A stretch of DNA of 40,991 bases from assembly GCA_021464525.1 (NCBI GenBank), contig JADRCO010000250.1, positions 1 through 40,991 on the forward strand, read 5' to 3'. A program made the position numbers and the translations under genes. The notes under the pieces are model-generated. The model made no database searches. It worked only from the letters and a program-made list of their open reading frames with translations, and had not been told where the DNA came from. Positions 21,825 through 33,800 of this stretch are shown in pieces; positions within the stretch are counted from its first letter, which is position 1, and each line of letters starts with the position of its first letter. Source of the DNA: Rhizophagus sp. LPA8_4_AMF. Lineage: Eukaryota > Glomeromycota > Glomeromycetes > Glomerales > Glomeraceae.

Positions 21825-22864
21825 GGTTACTAAATATTTTTTGATTTAAAAGAAATAACGTTTTTGATATAAAAAGAATTGGATTTTTTAAAATATGAAA
21901 TTGGGATAATTTTTTTTTTTTTTTGATAGATGAGAAAATTTATGTCTTTTATATAAAATAATCCCAATTTGTTAATTTGTTCATAATTACATCATAAAAA
22001 ATGGCCGCGATCATAATAATTATTATACATTTTCATAACTATTATTATTATCGATAATTTTATATTTTTTCATCATCGCATAATATTCATTTCAAAATTT
22101 TTCTTTGATTATGATGTTATGACGTTATATTTTATGTAAAGGGCAAAGCGTAATAATTTGGTCATATTAAGTCAGTGGCGGGACCAGTTCACAAAGCGCA
22201 GATCATTCTGACCATAATTAATTAATCAATTAAACAAGATTATTCCCGTGATTTATCATTCTTTTTAAGAATTCAAAATTATGAAATTACCCATAAAATT
22301 ACATCATAATACATATAATATACCGTTTAATTTTACACAGAGAAAGAATTAAATTTTATTTAACGTTGGGCAATCGATAATTCGTAGTTAAGTGCTTTGT
22401 GTTATATATGGACCCTTAAATTATTTCATTATTGATACATTAATCTCTTCGTGTATGTGAAAAGAGCCAAATTTAGCAATAAAGTGTATTGTTAGGTGTG
22501 GGAAAGCATAATAAGCATAAACTGCATAAGGCTGATAATAAATAATAATAAATAATAAAAAAATCAATAATTACAAAAATTATATAATTAAAGTAATAAT
22601 TAATTAAATTTTATGGCTAAATAAATTACTGCGTAACAGTGAATCACCGTAACCATCAATTTTTACGCAAACGCGCTTGAGGTGTGTTTGCAGTGACGTA
22701 TTTGACATATCTCGAAAGAAGCGCAGCAATCCCATAAACATTAATAATCAGTTGCAAATCACACACATAAATGTAGTTAGTTTATGCAGCTAATCAAAAT
22801 ATTATTTACCTTCTCTCTTTTTTATTCCCATATTTTATCTTTTTACTTTCCTTTCTTTATAATA
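21825..22864. other. Divergent intergenic region, HAM1-like / MATH-BTB
   Basis: About 1 kb without a gene. A long T run (21910-21924) lies 86 bases upstream of the HAM1-like start. Around 22653-22680 there is a less AT-rich stretch (ATTTTTACGCAAACGCGC). The bases 22784-22864 are open in the MATH-BTB frame but are probably its 5' leader. Confidence 0.45.
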
Positions 22865-23995
22865 ATGAACGTAAAACAGGAATCAAATTTCGAACCTAAT
22901 AAAGATGATATCTATCATTTAACATCATATACATGGATAGTTAAAGATTTTCAAGATATCTACTGTCATATGGATAAGTCACAATTTATTTTAAGTGAAA
23001 GATTTTATTCACCATCAACTCCAATAATGAAAGAGCATCACGAAAAAAGAGATGATAATATTTGGAGATTTTTATTCGTTCCACGAGGAAAGTCCGAAAT
23101 TTCTAAAGAACATATATCACTTTACTTATTCCCCCTAAAAAATGTTTATGAAGAACAAAATGGTATATGTTATCGACAAGCAATATATCAAATTGAAATG
23201 TTTGTACATAACAATAAACGTACTTCATTAATAGATCCCAAGGATAAAATATATAATCATATCGCAAAGTTAAATAATAAATATAATAGATGCGGGGAAT
23301 ATGATTATTGTGAACTCAAGAATATTTTTCCTAATGATAACGATAAAACAGAAAAAACAGATTTAATTTTTAAAATTCAATTTTATTATGATAAAAATTA
23401 TACGATAGATATATTTCCATCTAATGATATAAAAGATAATTCAAAAGATTTATCTTTATCATTTGAAAATTATTTTAATGATGGAAATTTTAGTGACATT
23501 ACATTCAAATTTAGTTGTGGATCTGAAATCAAAGCAAGTCGACTTGTTCTTGCAATAAAATCAACATATTTCAAGGCTTTATTTAATGGAAATTGGAAAG
23601 AATCGAAATCTCCAATAATCTCAATTAAAGATGTTAAATATGAATGTTTTAAAAGAATGATTCATTTTTTATATAGTGGAAAATTAGATAGAAACTTAAC
23701 TTTTGAAGAATTAAAAGATTTGTTTATTGAAGCTGATATTAGAGACATTATGGAATTGAAAAAGGCGGTTTCTACGAGAATTGTTAAGTATGTCAATGAA
23801 AATTATTGGGATGAAATATTATTAATGGGTTGGCAAATGAGAAATATGGAAATGAAACAAGCCGGATTGAAATATTTTAGTGAACATTGGATGGAAATAA
23901 AAAATTCAGAAAAAATGAATAATATTATTGTAAATTCAAACTTTGATTGGTTGGAAGAACTGTATGAGGCAAAGCTATTTGGCGTGGGCAAATAA
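22865..23995 (+). CDS. MATH-BTB protein, probable CUL3 substrate adaptor (376 aa)
   Basis: This is a single exon. The open frame extends to an ATG at 22784, but that adds only a hydrophobic leader (IKILFTFSLFYSHILSF). I chose the ATG at 22865 (MNVKQESNF) because MATH-BTB proteins are cytosolic or nuclear. The N-terminal third is a divergent MATH/TRAF-like domain: TWIVKDF, NIWRFLFVPRGK and ISLYLFPLKNVY are the usual strands. A BTB domain follows with FENYFNDGNFSDITFKF, ASRLVLAIKSTYFKALFNG and FLYSGKL, then a short BACK-like helical tail. Such proteins (SPOP type) recruit substrates through MATH to Cullin-3 ligases bound by BTB. The family is strongly expanded in Rhizophagus, so this may be a lineage-specific paralog. 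If the upstream ATG is used, the protein would be membrane-targeted, which is unusual. Confidence 0.85.
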   Translation: MNVKQESNFEPNKDDIYHLTSYTWIVKDFQDIYCHMDKSQFILSERFYSPSTPIMKEHHEKRDDNIWRFLFVPRGKSEISKEHISLYLFPLKNVYEEQNGICYRQAIYQIEMFVHNNKRTSLIDPKDKIYNHIAKLNNKYNRCGEYDYCELKNIFPNDNDKTEKTDLIFKIQFYYDKNYTIDIFPSNDIKDNSKDLSLSFENYFNDGNFSDITFKFSCGSEIKASRLVLAIKSTYFKALFNGNWKESKSPIISIKDVKYECFKRMIHFLYSGKLDRNLTFEELKDLFIEADIRDIMELKKAVSTRIVKYVNENYWDEILLMGWQMRNMEMKQAGLKYFSEHWMEIKNSEKMNNIIVNSNFDWLEELYEAKLFGVGK

Positions 23996-25063
23996 TAATA
24001 CTTTGAACAAAGAAATGTTTTTACGAGCGTGTACTATTTTTTTTTTTTTTGTTTTAAAAAAAAAAATAAATTCCCATTTGAATGAATTGTATAAATTCGA
24101 ATTTTAAGATTGAACCAACAATTGTTCCTGCATACAGTGCTTGGATCATTGCATTTTGAACGGGTACCCTTATAATCCCGGCCGGGCATTAATATATTCT
24201 ATTACAGCAAAATTCGAGATACATAACACGTGGCATATGTATATATATGATTATAGTAAAATAACGTATATATAACAGATAAAGTATAATTACATATTAT
24301 CGTCTAGCTTTTTTAATGTTCATATTGATAATTAAAAAGTTTATAAAATAGTTTATATATAAAAGCTTATTATTTTGTCATATACTAATTATCGTATACT
24401 TCGTATTTTGCATGAAAATAAATGGATACGATATTCAATATGAACATATATGGCTAAATGATAATTTTATATATAGTATATACAATTATACTCTATTATA
24501 TGTTATCATATATATACGCGTTATATATCTTTTCTAATAACCCGACTACCAGAGTACCCACAATCAAATTTTTCAAGTGTCCACTATATTTCGAATTTTG
24601 CTGTAACTGTAACTGTTAAATCTATTCAAATAACTATTTACTATGATAATAGAAAAATTTTTTTCACAGGCAAATAGAAATATAAAGTATGTATATCACG
24701 AAATTAAATATATTTTTCAGGAATTTATATTGCGTAATTTATTTTACATTACAGTTCCTAGTATTATACCCTGGGTATTTTACAAATTTTGAAGGTTAAA
24801 AATCGCAAAATATCCGGGTACTTCAAAAAACCAAAAAAATTTTCATGTGGAGTACTGTGCATAGAGGGGGGTACTGTGGCCCGAAAAATACGGTATCGAA
24901 AGTTAAATTACATTTGACTACTGATTTAATTTGGATAAAACTCCGAATTTATTATATGTACTTTTTGACAATTTTAATAAATTTAAAATATAATTTTATT
25001 TATTATAATTTAAAACAAAAAACAATAATAATAAAATTTAAATAAAATATCTCATTACAAAAA
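23996..25063. other. Intergenic, no gene
   Basis: AT-rich DNA includes many TATATA runs (24240-24530). A less AT-rich patch around 24755-24890 (TATCCGGGTACTTC, then TACTGTGGCCCG) resembles degraded repeat sequence, but no ends are visible. A short open frame from 24845 has no domain. Confidence 0.4.
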
Positions 25064-26771
25064 TTAAATATCCTTTCTTTTTTCAAATACTATACCTACT
25101 TCACTAGAAAATCTATAAGGTCCCTTAATTTGAGGTATAGCTATTTCATTATTAACAGTTTTAATGTTGTATTTTAATAATAAATAATGTAAAGCAGTTT
25201 TAATTTCGCTAGTTGCAAAATAACGTCCGGGACATGCATGTTTACCAAAACTAAAGGCTAGAAAATGTTTTTCAACGCGCGGTGCAGGTGCTCCTACATG
25301 ACGTAAAAAGTTGAATTCATTTGGATTTTCACCTTGAGATTCTTCTTCACGATGAACCTCTTGTAATCGAGTGACGACGTGTCGACCTAAAAAAAAATAT
25401 TTATATTAAAAGAATTAAATTTTGTTTTAATAAAATGATTTATTAGAAAAAAATGGTTATGTTTTCACCTTTTGGAACTTGATGACCGCTTGAGAAAGTG
25501 TAAGGATTGAGTGCTTTATGTTCAAAAAAAACTATACTTGTGGTCATTCTTAAAGTTTCCTTAAAGAAACTATCCAATTTAACCAATGAATCTATTTGTT
25601 CTGAAGTATAATAAGGTCCAGTTTTGTTTTCAAGTAATCTTTCTTGTTCTTCTAATAATTCCTTTTGAATTTCTGGATGATTTGCGTATTCTAAAGAAAA
25701 GAGAAAATATTTCAGAGTTTACATTTCCATGCACTTATATACATATTTTTACAAAGAATACTTACTATGTGTAGCATTAGTGAGAAAAGTTGAAGTTGTA
25801 TGTGTAGCAGCAAAAATAGCGGTAATAACATAATCAGTTAATATATCAAGATCGGCTTTGTAATCATCTTCTATGACCAATTCAATTAATTTTTGTAATA
25901 TATCAACTGGGGGAACATAAGATTCTCCATCTCTTTTCATGTCATTTAGTCTTTTTTCAATCACTGGTGAAATCTTTCGCTTAATTATTTCTCTATGCAC
26001 TTTAAATGGATTAACGAAAAGTTTAAACAATACTCTAAAACAAAAAAAAATAGGAACGTTAAAAAAAGTTTATTTTATTACGCCATAACACATATATTTA
26101 GATACCTACATCATAAATTTTTGGTGTAGCAATGGATAAATAAAATCCAGGAAAGGTGGGATTGATAAAAATGGGATAAAATCACTTGAAGCGAAAGCGA
26201 CCGTATTAACTAATTCTTTATCTTCAGAGAGTTCTTCTCCAACCAAACTTGCAGCGATTGGTCTTGCGATTATTAATTGGAAAGTTTTCAAAGGTGGTTG
26301 TAAAACAGTTCCATCACCAATTTGTTCGTTAATAGCCTTCGTGAGCGTTCTCTGAACCCTTTCAGTATATGATGGTAATTGTTGGGATAAATAAGTAAAT
26401 ATTATTCTAGGTAAAGGTGCAAAATATTTATCCGCACGATCCATAAATGCTTCCAGAGGAAATTTTTCTTTGAATGCGATATCAAAATTGAAATCTTTTT
26501 CATTCTTAAAGACTTCGGGTGAAAGTCTACTACCAACAAATGTTTCAATTTTACCAAATAAATATAATGAAAATGTTTCTCCATATTCTTTAGTACATTT
26601 AGCAAGAAATTTCTCTGTATTTCTATAATAATCAAATGTATGTCCAATTATTGGTAATTTATAAGGTACAAGAGGTGGTTCATTTAATTTTAGTTCTTGA
26701 TTTCGTCGCAGTAATTTTGATGCGATGAAAAAAATTATTCCAAGTGAAATTAATTGAATTATTAAATTCAT
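25064..26771 (-). CDS. Cytochrome P450 monooxygenase (491 aa)
   Basis: Four exons close in frame: 26771-26110, 26034-25766, 25690-25469, 25386-25064. The protein has an N-terminal membrane anchor (MNLIIQLISLGIIFFIASKLL), a Pro-rich hinge (EPPLVPYKLPIIGH), an I-helix motif AATHTTS, the K-helix ExxR (ETLR, residues 355-358) and the haem loop FSFGKHACPGR with the ligand Cys at 436. The loop before the haem region reads PNEFNFLRH where many P450s have PERF. The length is normal, so the enzyme should be active and anchored in the ER with its domain facing the cytosol. The subfamily and substrate cannot be set by eye; sterol, fatty acid or xenobiotic oxidation are all possible. Upstream are A/T homopolymer tracts (26849-26875). 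Confidence 0.95.
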
Positions 26772-28725
26772 TTTTATAATATATTAATAAATTTTCAAAA
26801 AAAAAGAATAAATAAGTAAGTAATCAAATAAAAGAAATTATTATTACTTTTTTTTTTTTAAAAAAAAAAAAAAAGAGCCATGCGCATATATATAGATAAT
26901 ATAGATACCGATATTATCCTATAAAAATTTAACAATTTGTTGATCATTCCTAGAATAATTCAAAATATTTTAATATGACGATTTATAATTTTACTTACAC
27001 TTGCAGATTTACAATAAAAAAAGGTTTCAAAATAATATATATATATATATATATATATATCCATTTCTGACATTTATCATGAATAACTTATCAATTGTCA
27101 CACTTAAACTTTAATGAATGTCATAATTTAATAATATTCATAATAATGTGTATTACTTGTGAACGAACTAATGATGATTGTTAAAAAATGCTTTATTCTT
27201 TTTTGGAGAAAGGTTCATCCAATAAATGCTACAATGGAGTCTAGTTAATAGATGATCGGGAATTCCGATGCTCTAAATTGGTAAAATTTTTTGTGCATCA
27301 TTTTAACCCAAACTTAAAAAAATTTTTTTTTAATATTGTTCAACCTCCCAAACTTTAAACTTTCGGCAAAAAGGCAGACCGTAATATGAAATATCGGAAT
27401 TTTTGCGTTTAATGTATGAACAATGGACACGTTAGCCTTATTTTTTTTTTTAGTTTTACATTAAATGCTATTTCAAAGATAAAGAATGAATATAAATTCC
27501 AGATTGTGTGTTATTGGAATATTTTTTTGATAAAGCAGTTAGTGTAAGAATATGCGGGATACACTATTAATGCACAAATATGTGGAAAAAATAAGGTTAT
27601 ATTTCATTTTAGTATAACTCCAATATTGATAATTAATTTATTATTCATTGATATCTTTTCGTTTATTGGGAAAAGCCTTCTAAATATAGATACATATTCT
27701 TTTTATTCTGATTCCGTTGAATAAAAAAGGCCGTAACTGTTTTCTGGGTTTAGTGTATCAATCATCAAAGCATGATACTTTCCGTTTTTATCAATAGTTT
27801 TTTGTCCATTTTTCAAATTCATTTATTTGTAAATTTATTTCATTATTTTGACATCTTAAGATCCGAAATATGAATTAATAGAAATAAGGTATAATAAATA
27901 AAATAAGTGAATCGATTATCTCTTTTTCTTTAAAAAAGGAGGCGAAAAGAATGTGGATAAAGTTTCATCTGTTTTGGCGTTTGGTGGTACAAAGGAGTTA
28001 TCTGCATGCAATAAATATCTCACAAAATGTCACTACGCCACTGTGGTCATGAAATTACTGCTCTGAATCGTAATTAATCTAAGTATGCTACTCATTCTTT
28101 TAACGAATATTAATAAAACGGTTCGCACTCGCTCATCGAGACTTAAAAACTAGAGGCTTTTCACAACTAATCCAAAGCAATTATTTACAAATATAATTGC
28201 GCTTGTTATGTACAATTACTAGATTGTGAACGTTATTATCAAAAAAACCAAAGACTCAAAGTATCTTTAATTTTGATGAACTTATTAGCTACTTAGAGGT
28301 GAATCAACTTTGTGATTGTATTAACAGATTAGAACTGATTCAGAATATTTTCCTGCATGGTCAGGATAAATTATTTATAATATTTCTTGATTTTGATTAC
28401 AATACAGGTCAGTTTGATTACTAAACTGCGAGATTCTAATTATAATATTTGATGTTACTGAAAATATTTCTAATTCTTATTCTTGATGATTCATTGCAAT
28501 TATCATGTAATTCTGAGACTGAGACTTCTCAGTCAAGTCTATCTTTTTACGATGAGTTGACATAAAATATTGGTTATTTGCAAGAAAAAAAAAAATGTAA
28601 ATATTATAACTTATTCAGGAAATATTTTCCACTTAAAATCCACATGAAAATCCTTCATTAAATTGTGAAAATCCGATAGTTCACATTGTATTTTCGGTGT
28701 GGATCTAGTATGATATACCCTATGG
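26772..28725. other. Intergenic with microsatellite, no gene
   Basis: An (AT)13 microsatellite lies at 27035-27060. A 60-codon plus-strand open stretch ends near 28423 (KTQSIFNFDELISYLEV and following) and might be a coding relic, but it has no start, domain or continuation. Otherwise featureless. Confidence 0.4.
27035..27060. repeat. (AT)13 microsatellite
   Basis: Thirteen uninterrupted AT units lie upstream of the P450 gene. Confidence 0.9.
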
Positions 28726-28923
28726 GGGTCCATTCATTTCACCGAACAATCATTTCACCGACAAGGGAATTTAGGATTTAGGATTAGAGTTGGGTTAGTT
28801 AAGAAAATTAGGTTAGGATTAGGGTTAGGTAAGGAATTATTAGGGTAAGGTTAAGGTTAGGGTAAGTGGGTTAGGATATCAAAACTGTCGGTGAAATGAT
28901 TGTAGGTGAAATGAGCCAGACCC
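28726..28923. repeat. MITE with telomere-like interior
   Basis: The left end reads GGGTCCATTCATTTCACCGA and the reverse strand of the right end reads GGGTCTGGCTCATTTCACCT. Both continue into AATCATTTCACCGACA, giving terminal inverted repeats of about 38 bases, each made of two direct copies of CATTTCACCGA-like sequence. The interior (about 28768-28880) is almost wholly degenerate TTAGGG-type sequence on the plus strand (TTAGGATTAGGGTTAGG, TTAGGGTAAGGTTAAGG). No coding frame. Related fragments lie at 8279-8314 and 29165-29215. Confidence 0.75.
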
Positions 28924-29164
28924 ACCACGTGTTTTGTCACAAGGCACAACATTTGATGTGGATGATTTTAAGTGTCTGATGTAATAAAAAATTTAAAAAA
29001 TTTGTTACATATTAATAATTACTAAATTAGGACAATATTAAAAAAAAGAAAATTTTTTTTATTTTATACGAAAAACATAATAATATGGTTATTTTATTTT
29101 TTTCAAAAAAAATTTATATTTAATTTTATTATAATATCATATTTAAAAATCACCATAAATACAG
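28924..29164. other. Intergenic, no gene
   Basis: AT-rich spacer between the telomere-like MITE and a related fragment. Nothing else is visible. Confidence 0.4.
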
Positions 29165-29215
29165 TATGTCGGTGAAATGCCCCGTCGGTGAAATCGAAAC
29201 GTTTGTCGGAGAAAC
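29165..29215. repeat. Fragment related to the TTTCACCGA element
   Basis: GTCGGTGAAATGCCCCGTCGGTGAAATCG holds two inverted copies of the ATTTCACCGAC motif about 240 bases right of the intact element. A TGTCGGAGAAACG variant follows. Confidence 0.5.
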
Positions 29216-29220
29216 GTTTT

Positions 29221-29691
29221 TTGGTAATTGTCAGAGAGTTGAATGCATCCCGTCCCGAGGATCGTGTTTCTGAGTGTATGTTGGCTCCATTCGTATTCGT
29301 AATCAATTGCCATTGAAGCAAGTGGTCTATAAGCTATAGCTATTCTTCCAAATCACTCTTAGCCAACCGATTCAATTCATCATCTGTTTCTTCTAATTAA
29401 ACCTTTTTCTTCTGCTCAGAAACAAGCTTCTGTATTTACTGTTGCTGGTGATGGTTATTTCTTCCGTTCTTTAAATAATATCTCTTTTTTTAAAAAAATC
29501 ACAGAATATTGGCCAAAGCCACACGTTTTAGTAATTCGAGAAGGAAATAAGAAAACCCTTAAAGGATAGAAAAGTTGTAAAAAGAAAAATCTTCTTTAAA
29601 GGTTGGAACAGCATATGGAAATTTTATAATTTTTAATCGTGAAAAATTCGATAATTTTCAAAAAATTAAGGACCAGCCTTTGTATTTTTAA
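29221..29691 (+). pseudogene. Decayed coding relic, unknown family
   Basis: Several protein-like stretches follow in order but in shifting frames: VRELNASRPEDRVSECMLAP and onward to a TGA near 29313; SKSLLANRFNSSS; then ASVFTVAGDGYFFRSLNNIS continuing through EYWPKPHVLVIREGNKKTL; then, after a stop and a frame change near 29566-29600, KVGTAYGNFIIFNREKFDNF and a final stop at 29689-29691. The amino-acid texture is unlike translated AT-rich noise, which suggests the 3' part of a gene with at least two stops and one frameshift. I do not recognise the family. Confidence 0.4.
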
Positions 29692-30329
29692 AACATTATT
29701 ACATTATATATTAATTTTGCATTTTTTGAATATTTCACAATTATTCTCAATGCACTAAAAAATGAAACCCTATTTTGAAATGATCTCTGAATGACCTATG
29801 AATGACATCGCTCTTGATTTTTCTGTTTTTATTTTTAAAATTTTATTTTAATAAGTTGTCATACTCTTAAACTAATTGATGCCACTCTAAATTTTAATAC
29901 CTTTTAAACATGACTTATCCTATCAAAATTATTTTCAATATTTCCACTGTTTAATTCCAGTGGAAAGTTTTCTGATTGGACAAAATTTGACAATAGCTAA
30001 ATTTAACAATTTGATTTTTTTGTTTTGGTGTTCCGTTACCTTTAATTTCGAAACTGCCTTTTGATATAATTCAAAATCTTTTGTTGTTCACATTATCTAA
30101 TAAAAAGATATTGATTTGCTAATTCTAATAAAATAAACTGATCTGCTAAACAAAATAAAACTTTTGCCAGACAAAATAAAATTCATCTCTATAAAGAATT
30201 TTTTAGAAAATAAATCACATGTCAGAATTTTTTTGGAATAAAAACTAGAAAAATGATCATTTATGAGAGCTCTTCCCCAAAAAGTTTTCATTATTTTTTA
30301 TAAATTTTAATATAAGGAATATATCGTTG

Positions 30330-30749
30330 TTAAATATTCCTTCCTTCATAAACTATATTTATGTTATCTTCCTCTTCATAATTATCAGAATCATTACTAT
30401 CCAACATATTTGCTGATATTCCTTCAAAATTTATAGTTTCATCATCCAGTATATAAATTCTCAAAATTACAATTTAAATTAAATAATTATTAATATATTG
30501 ACTAGATGATGACGGGCTACCATAAATCGGATAAAGGTGTCGATAAATCACGTGAAATTGCATAACGGCCTCATCCAATAGGTCAGTTGACATCTCATGA
30601 ACGAGTCGACATTGTGAAAATTGTGGGAAATGTAAGAGCTTATGAGATTTTGAGTTTTGTGAGAATTTGTTTAGACTTTGATAAAATAATTGAAATTTAA
30701 AGGAGGAAGAAATGTATATATATATCTTTTTAAAAATAATTTGGAGCAT
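30330..30749 (-). pseudogene. Coding relic with one in-frame stop, unknown family
   Basis: A 139-codon frame is broken by a single TAA at 30476-30474. Upstream of the stop it reads LLHFPQFSQCRLVHEMSTDL and onward to IYGSPSSSSQYINNYLI. Downstream, in the same frame, it reads LDDETINFEGISANMLDSND, an acidic tail, and VYEGRNI with a stop at 30332-30330. Continuity of frame and composition suggests one former coding region with a premature stop, or a 3' exon whose splice joins I cannot see. No domain is recognised. Confidence 0.4.
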
Positions 30750-30796
30750 AGATTCTGGTGTCTTTAAATAATTAATTGGATTTAAGATTTGATAAT

Positions 30797-30857
30797 ATCA
30801 TGTCATCTGGCTGAGCAGCGGAAGTTAAATGGCTTAACCGCTAAGCCGCATAATTCG
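30797..30857. repeat. Hairpin with tRNA A-box-like strand
   Basis: GGCTTAACCGCTAAGCC can fold on itself (GGCTTA with TAAGCC), and AGCGG upstream pairs with CCGCT. The reverse strand reads GGCTTAGCGGTTAAGCC, similar to a tRNA A-box. No B-box (GGTTCGA) follows at tRNA spacing, so it is not a tRNA gene; a degraded tRNA-derived SINE head is possible. Confidence 0.35.
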
Positions 30858-33800
30858 GAATTGGCTTTGCTTTTAAAGTTTTATTTACTATGATTTGTTT
30901 TAACTAACCGTTTCTTGTAACTTAAGATATCGAGTTTCTATTGAGGAAAATTTACCATTATCTGTAGCATTGTTTTAAAAAATAAATTTTACCAGTAAAT
31001 GCAAAAACAATTTTCACCGTTGATCATAATAGGTTAAAGATGTGCGTGATTTATTAAGACAAAATAACCAGACAATCCTAATTCTGGCCAAAATTTGTAA
31101 TTCCAGCCTCCGTTTGTCAGGCAAAATCTTAGCCGCTGAGACGGTTAATTACCGAAAGGAGAAAATCAAGTTTCGTTTCTTAAAACAGAAAATGGCCATT
31201 CTTAAAGAAGGAAATATTCACACTCCGATGTATCTAAAAAATAAAATTATTAATAGTAAGATACGAAGGATATCAATGATCTCCTCAAACATTCGAGTCC
31301 AAAAGCCGGATTCCTAAGAGCTGTTAAAAAATAAGCCTCCGTCGGTCCGTCCCTAAATGACCATAGTTACTATTTAACACCGCCTCATTGAACACTGTCA
31401 ACACTGCCCCATTAAATGCGGATATCGTATGATTCGATTTTGTAGTTAAGCGAATAACGCAAACCGTGAAAGTATACATAATCCAATAGAACTACAATTA
31501 AAAGTAATTTTTGATATTATTTAGAGCTATGATATTGAACACAAAACTTCTAGAATGTACAATACATTAATATCAATATTAAACCATGATATTTATTATC
31601 TGGTATTAAATTAAAATTTTTTTATGTTAACGGATAAGTTGACAGTCAAACATTACCGTAAAAATCGAAATTTTGCGATTTAATTTTTAACTAGTGATAG
31701 CTTTTTGAACTAATGAACAATTGGATTAAACTTTTTGTTCAATCCAAATTCAAATTTCATTGGACCATCAAAAAATTCCAATTGTCACTTTTATACTATT
31801 TTTAGTTAATTAAAATAATTATATAAACACTTTATAATATAAATTATAAAAAAGCTTTAACTGACAAAAGTATACAAAATGCGGTTTCAGCTTAATATAA
31901 ATTGCTGGATGAAAAACGATATTATTAAAAAAAAAGTATTGAACTATAAGAATTCGGGAGCAGTGACATTGTGAATGACGTTAAAATGACATCAAATTAC
32001 ATCAATTCATCAAATGACATCATCAAATGATATTGAATAGTTTTTTTTAATGAAAAAAAAGTATAAAATGGTAAATATAATTTGAAAATAGATAATAACA
32101 TAGACCATCTCCAATTAATCCAAGACTTCAAGTCCAATAATCTAAATGAACCTTATCCAATTACATCACTATGTATAATGATATCTGTTACTAGTATTAG
32201 TTAGATATTTGGACATTCCTTGTATTCACCATTTCAATAAATGTTTTAATGCCATATAATTATGTAAAATTCAGTCCTGAATGTTCATTCTCCCCCAAAA
32301 AACATCATTTAAATAATAACAGTTACTTCATTAAAGATAACATTTCATGTACTTTATGGTTCAGTATTTCGTCTTGATTCTTGTATCGCATAAATTGTAG
32401 AGAAAGATATTGCATGAATTTAAATTGCGACCAGTTATATTTAAATTTTCTATATTGTTTAAAGTTGTTAGTATGTATATACAATACTTTAATAAATGCG
32501 CGTCAAAACAAGGAAATATGAGTGCATCGCATTAAAAGTTCAAGTTCGCACGTCACGTGAACGTGAAATTGCTAAATCATTTATAATCTGACCCAAGTTT
32601 TGCCTAGAGTGACCAGAATTGTCTTTTTTAGTATCAGTAGAATTTGCAGCTGAAAATATCACACTGCGAATATATTGTAAACGGCTTTAATTGTTCACAT
32701 ACATTATATGTTTAATAATCCCATCATAAAGTAAAAGGCCGCCTTATGACTCTTTTATTTCTATCTGTTTCACTTTAAAAAGAGGTTTAAATTCTTTTAA
32801 AGACATGTCTGAGATGAGGAGTAATTTTTGTTTACAACGATAGGATGCATCTATAATCCTATTGTTTCCGGATTCCAATAATTCATACCGTTTCGCTCAA
32901 AAAAACCATTATGATGCTTTTTTTTTATTATATAACAAAAGAGAGTTCAATTATTATTCTCCTAATTGAATCTCCAAATATACAAATTGCCGTAAATCCA
33001 AAAAAAAAAGTATAGCAAATCGGCGTGAAAAAAGTTACATAACGTAAAGGGATAAAATACAAAAAGATAACGCAAAAAGATATCTGTTACAATCCGTTAT
33101 TAAACAAAGTATTAAACATAAAAAAAACCATCGCATTTTGATATGAGATCATAATTATGCAAGCTAAATAAATTTTGAATTTATAATTATGAATAAATAA
33201 AAAAAAATTTTTTTTTTTTTTTAGATTAAAGGTCTAGACTTTGAAATTCATTTTTAATTATAAATTATTGTTTTGGCAGTTAACTTTTAAAATAAAAACT
33301 TAATTAATTGTTTAAGTTAAAAAAAAAAAAAATAATAATTTTTTTTCTATTTATTTATAAATTATCAGTTTCTTGTAAAATATCATGAAATAATTACGAT
33401 TTATTTTTTTTTTTAATACATACAAATAAATAAAAAAAATTTACACAAAAAAATTTCAGGTAAATATTAAGTATAAATTTAAATTTATAACATTTATGGT
33501 AACATTTTCACAAGTATTTTTATAATAATTGTAATAATAACAAATAAACATTACGCAATTTAAAATATTTTATTTTTAATTAATTTGTTTTTTTTTATTT
33601 AAAAAGTAACACCAAAAAAAATAAAAAAAAAAAGAGTCTCATTTAATTTAATAACAATGAAATTTTTGTCGGTTTTTTTAATTAAAGGTTTTTCGATTTA
33701 AAATTTACTAATTAGGTATGTCGATAAATGTACGCCCACTATATTCACTATATTTTAGTGTGATAGATTTTTTTTAGTCAACGCGGTGTAATAATGTAAA

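Noticed and set aside
24845..25045. 66-codon plus-strand frame
   Set aside because: No domain; overlaps the 3' region of the P450 gene and degraded repeat-like DNA.
28230..28423. Open stretch reading KTQSIFNFDELISYLEV
   Set aside because: Protein-like but has no start, no domain and no continuation; too weak to annotate.
30797..30857. tRNA gene candidate
   Set aside because: A-box-like strand and hairpin only; no B-box and no acceptor stem.
31042..31317. 91-codon plus-strand frame as a gene
   Set aside because: Its first part is a dispersed repeat motif; similarity to the coiled-coil family is too weak.
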